Assembly (NCBI RefSeq): GCF_900129225.1
Contig: NZ_FQUG01000003.1
Span: 1-64,000, forward strand
From: Schwartzia succinivorans DSM 10502
Lineage (GTDB): Bacteria > Bacillota > Negativicutes > Selenomonadales > Selenomonadaceae
Direction: 5' to 3'
Length of the DNA stretch: 64,000 bases
Part shown: piece by piece, positions 18,241-27,161 of the stretch
How the letters are laid out: the number at the start of each line of letters is the position of its first letter
How positions within the stretch are numbered: the stretch's first letter is position 1
The notes under the pieces: model-generated
Told to the model about the DNA's origin: nothing
Databases searched by the model: none
What the model saw: only the letters and a program-made list of their open reading frames with translations
Position numbers and translations under genes: made by a program

Positions 18241-18993
18241 ATGAAGAAGTGGTTCTGCTTCATTGGCTGTTTTTTTGCGCTTATCGCTGCCTGCCTTGTA
18301 TCCTTTATGCCTGAGGCACAGGCAAGACTTCATGGCGCAGCGGCACATCAGAAACCTCCACAGAAGCCAAAGACGGAAGCATGGAGTCAGTTTTGGCCTG
18401 AGTCAATAGACGAGGGACTCGATATAGAGGAGACACAATATGTTTTTGACGGGCCGCTTCTGCCTCGTTCCTGGACTGATGCAATAGTAATACATCATGT
18501 TGGTGTGCCTTCGGGAGAGGTTTCTTCCGGTACGATTCACATGGCGCATATCGGAAACGGCTGGCTGGGCATCGGTTATCATTATGTAATTCATAAGGAT
18601 GGGACAATCGAAAGAGGACGTCCGCTTCTGGCAGAAGGGGCACATGCTTACGGGCATAACAGTCACACTGTAGGGATAAATTTAACAGGAAATTTTGACT
18701 GGGAGGTACCGACTGATGAGCAGATTGAATCCCTGACGGACCTTTTGACTTCTCTGTGCCGCATTTTTCATCTTCCGGCAAATAGGTATTCTATTGTAGG
18801 TCATGAGGACCTGAATGCAACAGCGTGTCCCGGGTGGAATTTGTATATTCTTCTTCCGGAAATCCGCAGCAGGGTGAGCCAGCGCCTCGGACAGACAGAA
18901 ACGGTGGAGGCAGGAACGATTGGGAATAAAATAACCGAGCGTCCGGTGAATCGCAGAAATTCTCTGCCCACAAACCGTCGTAACGGAAGATAA
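18241..18993 (+). CDS. Secreted N-acetylmuramoyl-L-alanine amidase (Amidase_2)
   Basis: A 250-residue exported protein. An N-terminal signal peptide (KKW, then a hydrophobic stretch, with AQA before residue 29) is followed by a proline-rich linker and an Amidase_2/PGRP domain. The expected zinc ligands are His in IVIHHVG, His in VGHEDLNATACPG and the Cys of that motif. It cleaves the amide between MurNAc and the stem peptide. The basic Arg/Asn-rich C-terminal tail (about 30 residues) is not part of the domain. Confidence 0.88.
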   Translation: MKKWFCFIGCFFALIAACLVSFMPEAQARLHGAAAHQKPPQKPKTEAWSQFWPESIDEGLDIEETQYVFDGPLLPRSWTDAIVIHHVGVPSGEVSSGTIHMAHIGNGWLGIGYHYVIHKDGTIERGRPLLAEGAHAYGHNSHTVGINLTGNFDWEVPTDEQIESLTDLLTSLCRIFHLPANRYSIVGHEDLNATACPGWNLYILLPEIRSRVSQRLGQTETVEAGTIGNKITERPVNRRNSLPTNRRNGR

Positions 18994-19044
18994 ACAGTTT
19001 TAGTATACAAGATATTTGCTGACGTTATATGAGATTTATGGTAT

Positions 19045-19078
19045 AACCGGGCGGTGAGCGCATATCTCCCGCCTGGTT
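19045..19078 (+). terminator. Hairpin downstream of the amidase gene
   Basis: A 10-bp stem (19045-19054 with 19069-19078, one G-U pair) lies 50 bases after the amidase stop but lacks a T run. It may be a processing hairpin rather than a full terminator. Confidence 0.35.
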
Positions 19079-19095
19079 GAAACGCTTGCAGATGA

Positions 19096-19135
19096 AGTTT
19101 TGCCTCTAGCAAAACTGGAATAAATGCGTTATAAT
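19096..19135 (+). promoter_or_regulatory. nhaC promoter with palindrome over the -35
   Basis: A 9-3-9 inverted repeat AGTTTTGCC-N3-AGCAAAACT (19096-19116) has its centre 24 bp upstream of TATAAT (19130-19135). No consensus -35 exists; the -35 position falls inside the palindrome. The same arrangement, with matching flanking bases (ATGCGTTATAAT), occurs at 22588-22627. Confidence 0.6.
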
Positions 19136-19190
19136 ACACTCTAGCTTTTTCAGCTGTATTTATATCTTTTACTAAAGGCAGGGTTATATT

Positions 19191-20705
19191 ATGGCAGAAA
19201 CCGTATGGGCTGTGTTTCCGCCGATGCTGACTATCGTGTTGGCGTTGGCAACAAAGGAAGTGTATATGTCGCTCCTGATTGGAATTTTTTCCGGAGCAAT
19301 GCTTTACACGGACTTCAATGTATTGCAGACGATTTTGACAATGTTCGCCGTCATGGAGGAAAAGGTCGGCAAGAATGTCAATATCCTCGTTTTCCTCGTT
19401 ATCCTTGGTATTATCGTTGCGGCGATTACGCGTTCAGGTGCTACGGCTGCGTACGGCTCCTGGGCTGCAAAGCACATAAAGGGTAAAAGAAGCTCGCTTC
19501 TTCTTACGGCACTGCTCGGACTTGTGATTTTCATTGATGATTATTTCAACTGTCTGACAGTCGGTACGGTTATGCGTCCGATTACTGATAAATTCAAGGT
19601 TTCCGGTGCAAAGCTGGCATATATAATTGATGCGACAGCTGCACCTGTATGTATTCTGGCACCTGTATCAAGCTGGGCTGCGGCGGTAGGTTCTTCCCTG
19701 CCTGAGGGAAGTACGATTGACGGTTTCGGTCTCTTTTTGCAGACGATTCCTATCAATCTCTATGCGATTCTTGCCATGGTGTTTATGGTGTTCATTGCAT
19801 GGACCGGGCGTGACTTTGGAGCTATGGCGGCTGTTGTGCGTGAAGAAAGAACATCCTCTGCTGCTGACGAGTACAGCGGTGATGATGACGTAAAAGAGTC
19901 AAAAAAAGTCGGCAAGGGAACTATTGCTGACCTTATGCTCCCGATTTTCGTACTTATTGCTGCATGTGTTTTTGGGATGCTCTATACAGGTGGAATTATG
20001 GAAGGAAAGGGTATAGCTGATGCCTTTGCGGACTGCGATTCTTCCAAGTCTCTTGTACTCGGCTCGTTTATAGCATTTGTTTTCATGGCACTTCTTTATC
20101 TGCCTCGCAGGGTTATTTCCTTCAACCACTTCTGTGAGTGCTTTGGAATCGGATTCAAGGCTATGGTTCCGGCTATATTTATTCTCTGTCTTGCGTGGAC
20201 AATGTCCGGAATTGTAAGCGATAAATATCTGAATCTTGGAGGATATGTTGGCGGAATAGTAAACGCAAATGCTTCCCTCGGTATTTTCCTTCCGGCAATC
20301 TTTTTTGTAGTTGCCATGTTTTTGGCATTTGCAACAGGAACCTCCTGGGGCACCTTCGGTATTTTGATTCCGATTGCAGTTGCCGTAGTGGGCGTTGAAA
20401 ACTATCAGGGCCTTGTTCTTGCGGTCGCTTCTATTCTCTCAGGCGCGGTTGCAGGCGACCATGCGTCTCCGATTTCAGATACGACAATTCTTGCATCTGC
20501 CGGAGCGCAGTGCAATCACATTGAGCATGTCAATACGCAGCTCCCGTATGTGCTGCTTGTTGCTGCCTGCAGCTTTGTCGGTTATATTGTCGATGGAATT
20601 ACACAGAACGGCTGGGCTGGACTCGGCGCAGGACTCATTTGCATGGCTGCTGTATGTGCTGGGATTTACACAAAGCTGCCTGTGGTTGAAAAAGATGACA
20701 AATAA
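19191..20705 (+). CDS. NhaC-family Na+/H+ antiporter
   Basis: A 504-residue polytopic membrane protein with about 12 hydrophobic helices. Family features include the FIDDYFNCLTVGTVMRPI segment and GDHASPISDTTILASAGA near the C-terminus. A charged loop near 215-240 separates the halves. It would exchange sodium, or an amine or carboxylate in relatives, for protons at the inner membrane. It is monocistronic: a promoter with a palindrome lies upstream and a terminator downstream. Confidence 0.85.
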   Translation: MAETVWAVFPPMLTIVLALATKEVYMSLLIGIFSGAMLYTDFNVLQTILTMFAVMEEKVGKNVNILVFLVILGIIVAAITRSGATAAYGSWAAKHIKGKRSSLLLTALLGLVIFIDDYFNCLTVGTVMRPITDKFKVSGAKLAYIIDATAAPVCILAPVSSWAAAVGSSLPEGSTIDGFGLFLQTIPINLYAILAMVFMVFIAWTGRDFGAMAAVVREERTSSAADEYSGDDDVKESKKVGKGTIADLMLPIFVLIAACVFGMLYTGGIMEGKGIADAFADCDSSKSLVLGSFIAFVFMALLYLPRRVISFNHFCECFGIGFKAMVPAIFILCLAWTMSGIVSDKYLNLGGYVGGIVNANASLGIFLPAIFFVVAMFLAFATGTSWGTFGILIPIAVAVVGVENYQGLVLAVASILSGAVAGDHASPISDTTILASAGAQCNHIEHVNTQLPYVLLVAACSFVGYIVDGITQNGWAGLGAGLICMAAVCAGIYTKLPVVEKDDK

Positions 20706-20720
20706 ATAAAATGATTTTAG

Positions 20721-20748
20721 GCGTGCTGCTTATGCGGCACGCTTTTTT
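20721..20748 (+). terminator. Terminator after the antiporter gene
   Basis: A 9-bp stem with one G-U pair (20721-20729 and 20734-20742), a TTAT loop and six T. Confidence 0.8.
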
Positions 20749-20774
20749 GTGTGTAAAGGTGTTTAATTTTCTGC

Positions 20775-20803
20775 TTGCAATGTGCTGTAATAATGTGTAT
20801 AAT
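20775..20803 (+). promoter_or_regulatory. Promoter of the epimerase-like gene
   Basis: TTGCAA (20775-20780), 17 bp, TATAAT (20798-20803), 35 bp before the coding start at 20838. Confidence 0.7.
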
Positions 20804-20837
20804 GACCATATTAACACTTTAATGGAGGAAAGGATTA

Positions 20838-21671
20838 ATGCAGCTGCACTTCGTGAAAGCAAGTACATGCCGCAACACGACAGCGTTTATGGAAGGTGAT
20901 ATTCCGAAGACGAAATATGCTGCATTCGGAAAGCTGTCAATGGATGCGGATTATCTTGCGGCAGAACAGGCAGGCTTTCTGGTAAAGCCTGAGAATCCTG
21001 ATTCGGTTCTGCGGCTTGAAATGGCAGGAAGTGAGTTCTGCGGAAACGCGACGCTTGCTCTTGGTGCATTGGCTGTTAACAGAGGCAAAGCAGAGATTGG
21101 CAGACAGTTCTTTGTTGAATGCTCAGGAGCTTCGAAGCCGCTTTCATGTGTGGTGAATAAATGCAGCGGCGGTCATTATGAGGTTTCCTCTGAAATGCCG
21201 AAGGAAGCGAAGGTAAGTCCTTTCAGCCTTGATGTGAACGGCAGGCATTTTTCAGGCGGACTGGTGGAACTTCCTGGCATAGCGCATTTCTGCATAGAGG
21301 AAGACATCCTTTCTCAGGAGATATATGACGCAGTGATGGATGAAATCATAAAAGTCTGCAGGAGTGAAGCCTTTGGCGTAATTGTCTACACGCGCAGAGG
21401 TGGCGCGAAGTATTCTATCCGTCCATATGTGTGTGTTCCTTCAGAGGCCAGTCGTGTGTTTGAGCAGGCATGCGGGACAGGAAGTCTTGCTCTGGGACTT
21501 TGGATGAAGGGGAGGAATGAAGCAAAGAAGCTTGAAATTCTTCAGCCAAGCAAAGGTGTTCTGCTTGTAGATGTTTCAGATGATGTGCCGAGGATATCGG
21601 CAGATGTGTATTTTCCCTGTGAAGGCAGTATTTGGGTTGATGATTCCTTGGCTGCCGGACGGGAAGAATAA
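20838..21671 (+). CDS. DapF-like PLP-independent amino acid epimerase/racemase
   Basis: A 277-residue protein of the diaminopimelate epimerase fold. Two catalytic-cysteine motifs are visible: MAGSEFCGNATLALG (near 70) and EQACGTGSLALG (near 215). True DapF has CGNGxRC after the first cysteine; here the sequence is CGNATLAL, as in the histidine-racemase (CntK) branch of the superfamily. An amino-acid-binding lipoprotein follows 18 bp downstream. The pairing suggests racemisation linked to amino acid uptake. The substrate is not shown by the sequence. The ribosome site is GGAGGAAAGG. Confidence 0.7.
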   Translation: MQLHFVKASTCRNTTAFMEGDIPKTKYAAFGKLSMDADYLAAEQAGFLVKPENPDSVLRLEMAGSEFCGNATLALGALAVNRGKAEIGRQFFVECSGASKPLSCVVNKCSGGHYEVSSEMPKEAKVSPFSLDVNGRHFSGGLVELPGIAHFCIEEDILSQEIYDAVMDEIIKVCRSEAFGVIVYTRRGGAKYSIRPYVCVPSEASRVFEQACGTGSLALGLWMKGRNEAKKLEILQPSKGVLLVDVSDDVPRISADVYFPCEGSIWVDDSLAAGREE

Positions 21672-21689
21672 ATTAATGGAGGGGTTTTA

Positions 21690-22508
21690 ATGAAAAGGAT
21701 ATTGGCAATTTGTATGATGCTCGCGCTTGCTGTCGGAATGCTGGCAGGTTGCGGCGGAGAGCAGAAGGCGGCTGCACCTGAGAAAAAGGACGGAGGCAAG
21801 AAAATTATTCTCGGTCTTGATGACAATTTCCCGCCGATGGGATTTGTTGATTCCAATAACAAGATTGTAGGCTTTGATATTGACCTTGCAACGGAAGCTG
21901 CGAAGCGTATCGGCGGACAGGTAGAGTTCAAGCCGATTGACTGGGCAAGCAAAGAGGCAGAGCTCAAGAGCGGACGTGTAGACATGCTTTGGAATGGACT
22001 CGATATTACACCGAAGCGCAAGGAAAATATTCTGTTCAGTGATCCGTATATGAACAACCGCTTCATCATTTTCCGTGCAGCAGGAAAGAATCAGGACATC
22101 AAGGACGAGGCAACATTGGCAGGGAAGGTTGTCGCAACACAGAGCGGCGGCGGTACTATTGAAGACTATCTGGACGGGAAACCCGAGGTCACAGGTAAGT
22201 TCAAGGAATTCAAGAAATACGCGGACTACATGTCTGCTTTCATGGATCTTGAGAACGGCCGTATTGATGCGGTTGTCTGCGATGAAATTATCGGACGCTA
22301 CTATATGCAGAAGCACCCGAACAAGCTTGAGGCAATTGATGTTACGGTTGGACCGTCCGCTCAGTTTGGTGTAGGCTTCCGCAAGGACGACAAGGAGCTT
22401 CGCGACAAAGTTCAGAAGGCGCTTGACGAAATGCGCAAGGATGGTACAATGGCAAAAATCTCCGAAAAATGGTTCGGAGCCGATATCACAAAGATAGATA
22501 AGAAATAA
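21690..22508 (+). CDS. Amino acid ABC transporter substrate-binding lipoprotein
   Basis: A 272-residue SBP_bac_3 protein. The signal peptide ends in a lipobox LAGC (Cys near 21). The two-lobed domain starts with ILGLDDNFPPMGFVDSNNKIVGFDIDLA and has the usual WNGLDITPKRKENILFSDPY block. It would sit on the outer face of the inner membrane and deliver a polar amino acid to a permease. No permease or ATPase gene is adjacent; a terminator follows. Co-transcribed with the racemase-like gene. Confidence 0.9.
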   Translation: MKRILAICMMLALAVGMLAGCGGEQKAAAPEKKDGGKKIILGLDDNFPPMGFVDSNNKIVGFDIDLATEAAKRIGGQVEFKPIDWASKEAELKSGRVDMLWNGLDITPKRKENILFSDPYMNNRFIIFRAAGKNQDIKDEATLAGKVVATQSGGGTIEDYLDGKPEVTGKFKEFKKYADYMSAFMDLENGRIDAVVCDEIIGRYYMQKHPNKLEAIDVTVGPSAQFGVGFRKDDKELRDKVQKALDEMRKDGTMAKISEKWFGADITKIDKK

Positions 22509-22522
22509 GATGAGAGCATCAG

Positions 22523-22550
22523 GGCCGTCGGAGATACCGGCGGCCTTTTT
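22523..22550 (+). terminator. Terminator after the binding protein
   Basis: A 9-bp GC stem with one G-U pair (22523-22531 and 22537-22545), an AGATA loop and five T. Confidence 0.8.
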
Positions 22551-22587
22551 CTTGTGGCATTTTTAATGATATTGGTATCTATGAGGA

Positions 22588-22627
22588 GGGTTTGCCCGTG
22601 GTAAAACCGGAACTAATGCGTTATAAT
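22588..22627 (+). promoter_or_regulatory. Promoter with palindrome upstream of the 86-residue ORF and cysS
   Basis: GGGTTTGCC-N3-GGTAAAACC (22588-22608) is followed, with its centre 24 bp upstream, by TATAAT at 22622-22627. Position, flanking GGAA and ATGCG bases match the nhaC promoter. Confidence 0.55.
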
Positions 22628-22686
22628 AAAAACTAGCGCACTGTCGCAAAAATTGTGCGTGATGATTTGATAAAGGAGAATTTACG

Positions 22687-22947
22687 ATGAATTTTATCGA
22701 GGAAATCAACGAAAAAGGCATTGCGTGTCTTATGACAGAAAATGAACTTAATATGCTTCGTATAACAGGTCATAGCGGATTAAAGCTCAGAGCAGCACAG
22801 AAAGCTGCGCGGGCAGCGCGTGATGAGCTTATGTTGATTTTCAATGCCAGCGGGTATTCGGTTGACCAGCTGGAAATGATGAAGGATGAGAACGGTTCGC
22901 ATGTACTTACTTATGGCATTGCAGATATTATTCGTCAGGAGCAGTGA
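22687..22947 (+). CDS. Hypothetical protein, 86 residues
   Basis: Not recognised. The protein is acidic, soluble and mostly helical in appearance. It begins MNFIEEINEKGIACLMTENE, has an Ala/Arg-rich helix (LRAAQKAARAARDELMLIF) and no transmembrane segment or metal motif. It has an AAAGGAG ribosome site and ends nine bases before cysS, so it shares the cysS transcript. The palindromic promoter at 22588 lies just upstream. Confidence 0.65.
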   Translation: MNFIEEINEKGIACLMTENELNMLRITGHSGLKLRAAQKAARAARDELMLIFNASGYSVDQLEMMKDENGSHVLTYGIADIIRQEQ

Positions 22948-22955
22948 GGGAAAAT

Positions 22956-24383
22956 ATGAGAACAATACAGGTTTATAATACGCTTACACGTAAGAAAGAA
23001 GTTTTTAAGCCGATTGAAGATGGCAAGGTCGGTATATATGTCTGCGGAGTTACGCCGTACAATGACCCGCATATCGGAAATGCGCGTCCCTTTGTAACGT
23101 GGGACACTATCCGCCGCTTCTTCGCAAAGTGCGGTTATGAGGTACATTATATTCAGAACTTTACGGATGTGGACGATAAAATCATCCGTGTATCCCATGA
23201 GCAGGGAAAGACGTGGAAGGAAGTTGCCGACCATAATATTGATGTTTATTTCCAATCTATGGATGCACTGAACGTACGACGTGCCGATGTGTATCCCCGT
23301 GTTTCGGATACTATCCCGGAAATCATTGAGATGGTGCAGGGCCTTGTTGACAAAGGATATGCATATGTGGTTGACGGGGATGTTTTTTACAGTGTTGAAA
23401 AATTTAAGGGCTACGGAAAGCTGAGCGGACGCTCACTTGACGATATGATGGCCGGGGCGCGTGTTGAGGTGGATGAGCGCAAACAGAATCCTATGGATTT
23501 TGCTGTCTGGAAGTCCGCAAAGCCGGGTGAGCCGTTCTGGGAAAGCCCATGGGGCAATGGACGTCCGGGATGGCACATCGAGTGCTCGGCTATGTCACTT
23601 AAATATCTTGGACGCACATTCGATTTTCATGGCGGCGGAAGTGACCTGATTTTCCCGCATCATGAGAATGAGATTGCGCAGTCCCAGGCGTTCTGCGGAA
23701 GCGAGGACTGCTTCGCGCATTATTGGGTACATAACGGATTTATCACAATCCATGAGGAAAAGATGAGCAAGTCTCTTGGAAACTTCTTCACGGTAGCTGA
23801 TATTCTGAAGAAATATCCTGGAGAGGTTCTGCGTTTCTTCATCCTGCAGACGCATTACAGAAGTCCGCTGGATTTCAGCGACGAACGTCTGAAGGACGCT
23901 CAGGCCGGTCTTATGCGTCTTGAGAACGCAAGGCGCAATGCTGAGGAGCTTTCGGCAAAGGATGGTGCAGCTGATACGGCGAAGGCACTTGCTGAGGCTG
24001 CTCTTTCCGCAAAAGAGAGCTTCTACACGGCCATGGCCGACGATTTCAATACAGCTCTTGCTGTAAGCTATCTATTCGCTGTCGCCAAGGATATCAATGT
24101 CTATTACAATGAGGTTGTTAATCAGGGCACAGCATTTGACAAAGAGAATTTCGGGAAGGCAAAGGACGCTTTCTATGATATGGCGGAAATCATCGGTATA
24201 TTCGAGGCGAAGGCCGAGGAAAAATCTGATGAGGATGCTGAGATTGATGCTTTGGTTGAAGAGCGTCTTGCTGCACGAAAGGAAAAGAACTGGGCACGTG
24301 CTGATGAAATCCGTGATTTGCTTAAGGCGCGTGGCATAGTCCTGAAGGATACGGCGGAAGGAACACGGTGGGAACGCGCATGA
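22956..24383 (+). CDS. cysS: Cysteinyl-tRNA synthetase
   Basis: A 475-residue class I synthetase. It has the HIGH motif as PHIGNARPFV near 36, zinc ligands in YVCGVTPYN and in WHIECSAMS plus HHENE, and KMSKS in [11 protein letters not shown]. The start is ATG 22956 (MRTIQVYNTL) behind GTGAGGG; the frame can also begin at GTG 22944 but that overlaps the previous stop. mrnC overlaps its end, as is common in Firmicutes. Confidence 0.96.
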   Translation: MRTIQVYNTLTRKKEVFKPIEDGKVGIYVCGVTPYNDPHIGNARPFVTWDTIRRFFAKCGYEVHYIQNFTDVDDKIIRVSHEQGKTWKEVADHNIDVYFQSMDALNVRRADVYPRVSDTIPEIIEMVQGLVDKGYAYVVDGDVFYSVEKFKGYGKLSGRSLDDMMAGARVEVDERKQNPMDFAVWKSAKPGEPFWESPWGNGRPGWHIECSAMSLKYLGRTFDFHGGGSDLIFPHHENEIAQSQAFCGSEDCFAHYWVHNGFITIHEEKMSKSLGNFFTVADILKKYPGEVLRFFILQTHYRSPLDFSDERLKDAQAGLMRLENARRNAEELSAKDGAADTAKALAEAALSAKESFYTAMADDFNTALAVSYLFAVAKDINVYYNEVVNQGTAFDKENFGKAKDAFYDMAEIIGIFEAKAEEKSDEDAEIDALVEERLAARKEKNWARADEIRDLLKARGIVLKDTAEGTRWERA

Positions 24384-24871
24384 AGTTTGAAATGCTGCAG
24401 AAGCTTACCGCTATGATGTTTGAGCCGGATGGCGCAGGCGGCATACGTCAGCGTTATGACAGTGTGGATGTACGTACGCTCAGTCCTCTTGTTGCGGCGT
24501 ATGTGGGAGATGCGTATTTTCATCTTTTTGTACGCGGAAGGCTTCTTTCCTATGAACAGAATAAGGTACAGGTTCTCAATCGTTTCAGCGCGCAGATTGT
24601 ATCAGCAGTCTGGCAGGCTAAGGCATATACTGCTATTGAGCCGATGCTGACTGATGAGGAAAAGGGTATATTTCGGCGCGGACGAAACGCGCACAGCCAT
24701 GCCCCAAGGGCAGCCAGTGTTCGGGAATACCACATGAGTACAGGCTTTGAGGCACTTCTTGGGACGCTCTATCTTACTAAGCAGTTTGACCGTCTGGAAG
24801 AGGTGACAGAAGCATCTTTTCAGGCGATATCCATGGAGCTTATGCGATTGACAGATAAAGACAGGAAGTAA
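24380..24871 (+). CDS. mrnC: Mini-ribonuclease III
   Basis: A 163-residue RNase III-like catalytic domain without a dsRNA-binding domain, as in Bacillus MrnC, which matures 23S rRNA. Catalytic residues are in [18 protein letters not shown] and in [12 protein letters not shown] near the C-terminus. ATG 24380 overlaps the cysS stop by four bases; GTG 24368 is an alternative start. Confidence 0.92.
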   Translation: MKFEMLQKLTAMMFEPDGAGGIRQRYDSVDVRTLSPLVAAYVGDAYFHLFVRGRLLSYEQNKVQVLNRFSAQIVSAVWQAKAYTAIEPMLTDEEKGIFRRGRNAHSHAPRAASVREYHMSTGFEALLGTLYLTKQFDRLEEVTEASFQAISMELMRLTDKDRK

Positions 24872-24884
24872 AGAGGGAAGTATT

Positions 24885-25574
24885 ATGATAAAAGTAACAC
24901 TGCTTGAACATACACCGAATCCTGAGCGCGTAGTCGCTATGGCGGCGCGTCTCTGCTATTCTCCGTCCGGGGCGGAGGAGCTGAAGGAAAAGATGTCTGA
25001 CGAACAGATTGAAAAGCTTGTGAAGAAGCTTGCGGAAATGGGACATGCCTCGACCTTTGAGCATGTGTCCTTTACTTTCGGCATTGAGGGGATTTCCCGT
25101 GTCCTGACGCATCAGCTTGTCCGTCATCGTCTGGCGTCCTATTCCCAGCAGTCCCAGCGGTACGTGGCAGCCCATGATTTTGAATATATTGTGCCGCCCT
25201 CTATCGCAGAAAAGCCGGAGGCAAAGGCAAAGTTTGAGGAGCTCATGAAAACAATCCGTGAAGCTTATGACGAGTTTACTGAGCTTGGGGTTCCAAAAGA
25301 GGATGCACGCTATGTACTGGCAAATGCAACGGAGACGAAGATTGTTGTTACGATGAATGCCCGTTCTCTTATGCACTTCTTTAATTTGCGCTGCTGCAAC
25401 CGCGCCCAGTGGGAAATCCGTGCGCTTGCATACAAGATGCTGGCAGAAGTCAAAAAAGTCGCTCCGCTTCTCTTCAAGAACGCGGGAGCGTCCTGCGTGC
25501 AGACCGGCGCATGCCCTGAGGGTAATATGACCTGCGGTAAATTCAATGAAATGATTCGTATGCGTGAAGAATAA
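24885..25574 (+). CDS. thyX: Flavin-dependent thymidylate synthase
   Basis: A 229-residue FAD enzyme converting dUMP to dTMP with methylene-THF and NADPH. The ThyX signature [14 protein letters not shown] is near residue 80. ARLCYS in the N-terminal part and [20 protein letters not shown] in the C-terminal part are also typical. The start ATG 24885 follows AGAGGGAAG. A place in this cysS-rlmB cluster is known in clostridia. Confidence 0.96.
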   Translation: MIKVTLLEHTPNPERVVAMAARLCYSPSGAEELKEKMSDEQIEKLVKKLAEMGHASTFEHVSFTFGIEGISRVLTHQLVRHRLASYSQQSQRYVAAHDFEYIVPPSIAEKPEAKAKFEELMKTIREAYDEFTELGVPKEDARYVLANATETKIVVTMNARSLMHFFNLRCCNRAQWEIRALAYKMLAEVKKVAPLLFKNAGASCVQTGACPEGNMTCGKFNEMIRMREE

Positions 25575-25585
25575 AAGGAAGTAAG

Positions 25586-26461
25586 ATGGAAAAGAAACAA
25601 AAAAAGAGAGTGGATAAGCCACGGGAAGAAAAAAATAAACCGGAGGAGCGAAGAACACGCCTGCCGAAGCACACCGGAGAGCGTAATTTGCGAGGGGAGG
25701 CGCGGCAGGAAAGAACGGCGGAGCTTCCTGAGGATGTTGTTGTCGGACGTAATGCCGTGACCGAGCTTTTGAAAAGCGGGCGTGGAGTCAATAAGCTTAT
25801 GATAGCGGAAGGCGACCATTTGGGTTCTGTCCGTGAGATTATGGCTCTTGCCAGGGAACGTGGCATAATCGTTGAGACTGTAAGCCGTCAAAAGATTGAA
25901 GGAATCGCATTCGGGCACAGACACCAGGGCGTTCTGGCGTATGCTGCTCCTGTTCCTTACGCGGAGCTTGAGGATATTCTTGAGAAGGTAAAGGATAAGG
26001 AAGCTCCTTTCCTTGTCCTTCTTGATGAGCTTGAGGATCCGCATAATCTGGGAGCAATCCTCAGAACAGCGGACGCGGCAGGTGTTGACGGAGTGCTGAT
26101 TCCAAAACGGAGAAGCTGTCCGCTTTCAGCGACTGTTGCAAAGACATCGGCAGGTGCTGTTGAATACGTTCCTGTCGCGCGTATAGGAAATGTTGTCCAA
26201 ACACTAAAACAGCTCAAGGAAGCTGGTTTTTGGGCTGCCGCTGCAGATATGGACGGAACACCCTATGATGAGGCGGACCTTACAGTTCCGCTTGTTCTTG
26301 TTATAGGAGGAGAGGGACATGGAGTGGCCCGCCTTACAAGAGAAAACTGTGATTTTATTTTGAGTCTGCCTATGGCAGGACACATCAATTCGCTGAATGC
26401 ATCTGTTGCGGGTGCGGTTTTGATGTATGAGGTGCTTCGTCAGCGGAGGAAAAAGAAGTAA
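25586..26461 (+). CDS. rlmB: 23S rRNA (guanosine-2'-O-) methyltransferase RlmB type
   Basis: A 291-residue SPOUT (TrmH) methyltransferase. A Lys/Arg-rich N-terminal extension of about 50 residues precedes the substrate-binding domain (VVGRNAVTELLKS). The three SPOUT motifs are DELEDPHNLGAILRTADAAG, VIGGEGHGVARLT and LPMAGHINSLNASVAGAV. The start is 11 bp after thyX. Confidence 0.93.
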   Translation: MEKKQKKRVDKPREEKNKPEERRTRLPKHTGERNLRGEARQERTAELPEDVVVGRNAVTELLKSGRGVNKLMIAEGDHLGSVREIMALARERGIIVETVSRQKIEGIAFGHRHQGVLAYAAPVPYAELEDILEKVKDKEAPFLVLLDELEDPHNLGAILRTADAAGVDGVLIPKRRSCPLSATVAKTSAGAVEYVPVARIGNVVQTLKQLKEAGFWAAAADMDGTPYDEADLTVPLVLVIGGEGHGVARLTRENCDFILSLPMAGHINSLNASVAGAVLMYEVLRQRRKKK

Positions 26462-26476
26462 AAGAAGGCGGAAAGC

Positions 26477-27010
26477 ATGGGCCGTAAAAGAGAACATTAT
26501 ATAATCGACGGCTACAATGTAATCCATTCATGGCCGGAGCTGGAAAGGCTTTCCAAAGGAGAACTTGCCGAGGCCAGAGACCGCCTGATACACGTCATGC
26601 AGGAATACGGCGCATACGAAAATTTTGATGTGACGATTGTCTTTGATGCGTTGTTTACAACGGATGAAGCCCATGAAGAAAAACGGGGACGTCATCTTAC
26701 GGTGATTTATACAGCACCGGGGGAAACAGCAGACAGCTATATAGAGCGGCTGGCCTATGAGTCGGTTCGTGAGGAGCGTGAGGTGCATGTCGTTACCTCT
26801 GACGGAGCAGAACAGAGTGTAATTCTTGGGGCGGGAGCGTACCGTCTGCCGTCACGTGAGCTTTTGAAGAATGTAAAAAGGGTAAAAAAGCTTTTACAGA
26901 AGGAATTTCTGCGCCCAATTGCTCAGGTTATTTCCCGGAATGAAATTGGCGGCCGTATCGACCAAGATACTGCTGCACTGCTTGATGCGATGAGAAAGAA
27001 AAGAAATTAA
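26477..27010 (+). CDS. rae1: NYN-domain ribonuclease (Rae1/YacP)
   Basis: A 177-residue PIN-like NYN nuclease. It has an N-terminal YIIDGYNVIHSWPEL with the metal-binding Asp, VFDA in the middle and VVTSDGAEQ. The Bacillus relative Rae1 cleaves mRNA inside the ribosome A site. The position after rlmB and before sigH is the same as in Bacillus. Confidence 0.9.
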   Translation: MGRKREHYIIDGYNVIHSWPELERLSKGELAEARDRLIHVMQEYGAYENFDVTIVFDALFTTDEAHEEKRGRHLTVIYTAPGETADSYIERLAYESVREEREVHVVTSDGAEQSVILGAGAYRLPSRELLKNVKRVKKLLQKEFLRPIAQVISRNEIGGRIDQDTAALLDAMRKKRN

Positions 27011-27072
27011 GATTTTATTCATTTTTAACATAGGATAAATGCTCTAAATATACATCCCAAATAGCCCAAACC

Positions 27073-27101
27073 TTGACTGACAAGGGTTCGTAGTTTATAA
27101 T
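27073..27101 (+). promoter_or_regulatory. Promoter of sigH
   Basis: TTGACT (27073-27078), 17 bp, TATAAT (27096-27101), 60 bp before the sigH start. Confidence 0.75.
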
Positions 27102-27161
27102 TCATGTTATAGCAAAGGTAGTGTGTGTTCAGTGCCGCATACCTGCTGGGAGGATATTCGG

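Noticed and set aside
18994-19095. Terminator after the amidase gene
   Set aside because: The 19045-19078 stem has no T run, so a true rho-independent terminator is not claimed with confidence.
20838-21671. Call as diaminopimelate epimerase dapF
   Set aside because: The first cysteine motif lacks the CGNGxRC pattern of DapF. Only the fold-level family is supported.
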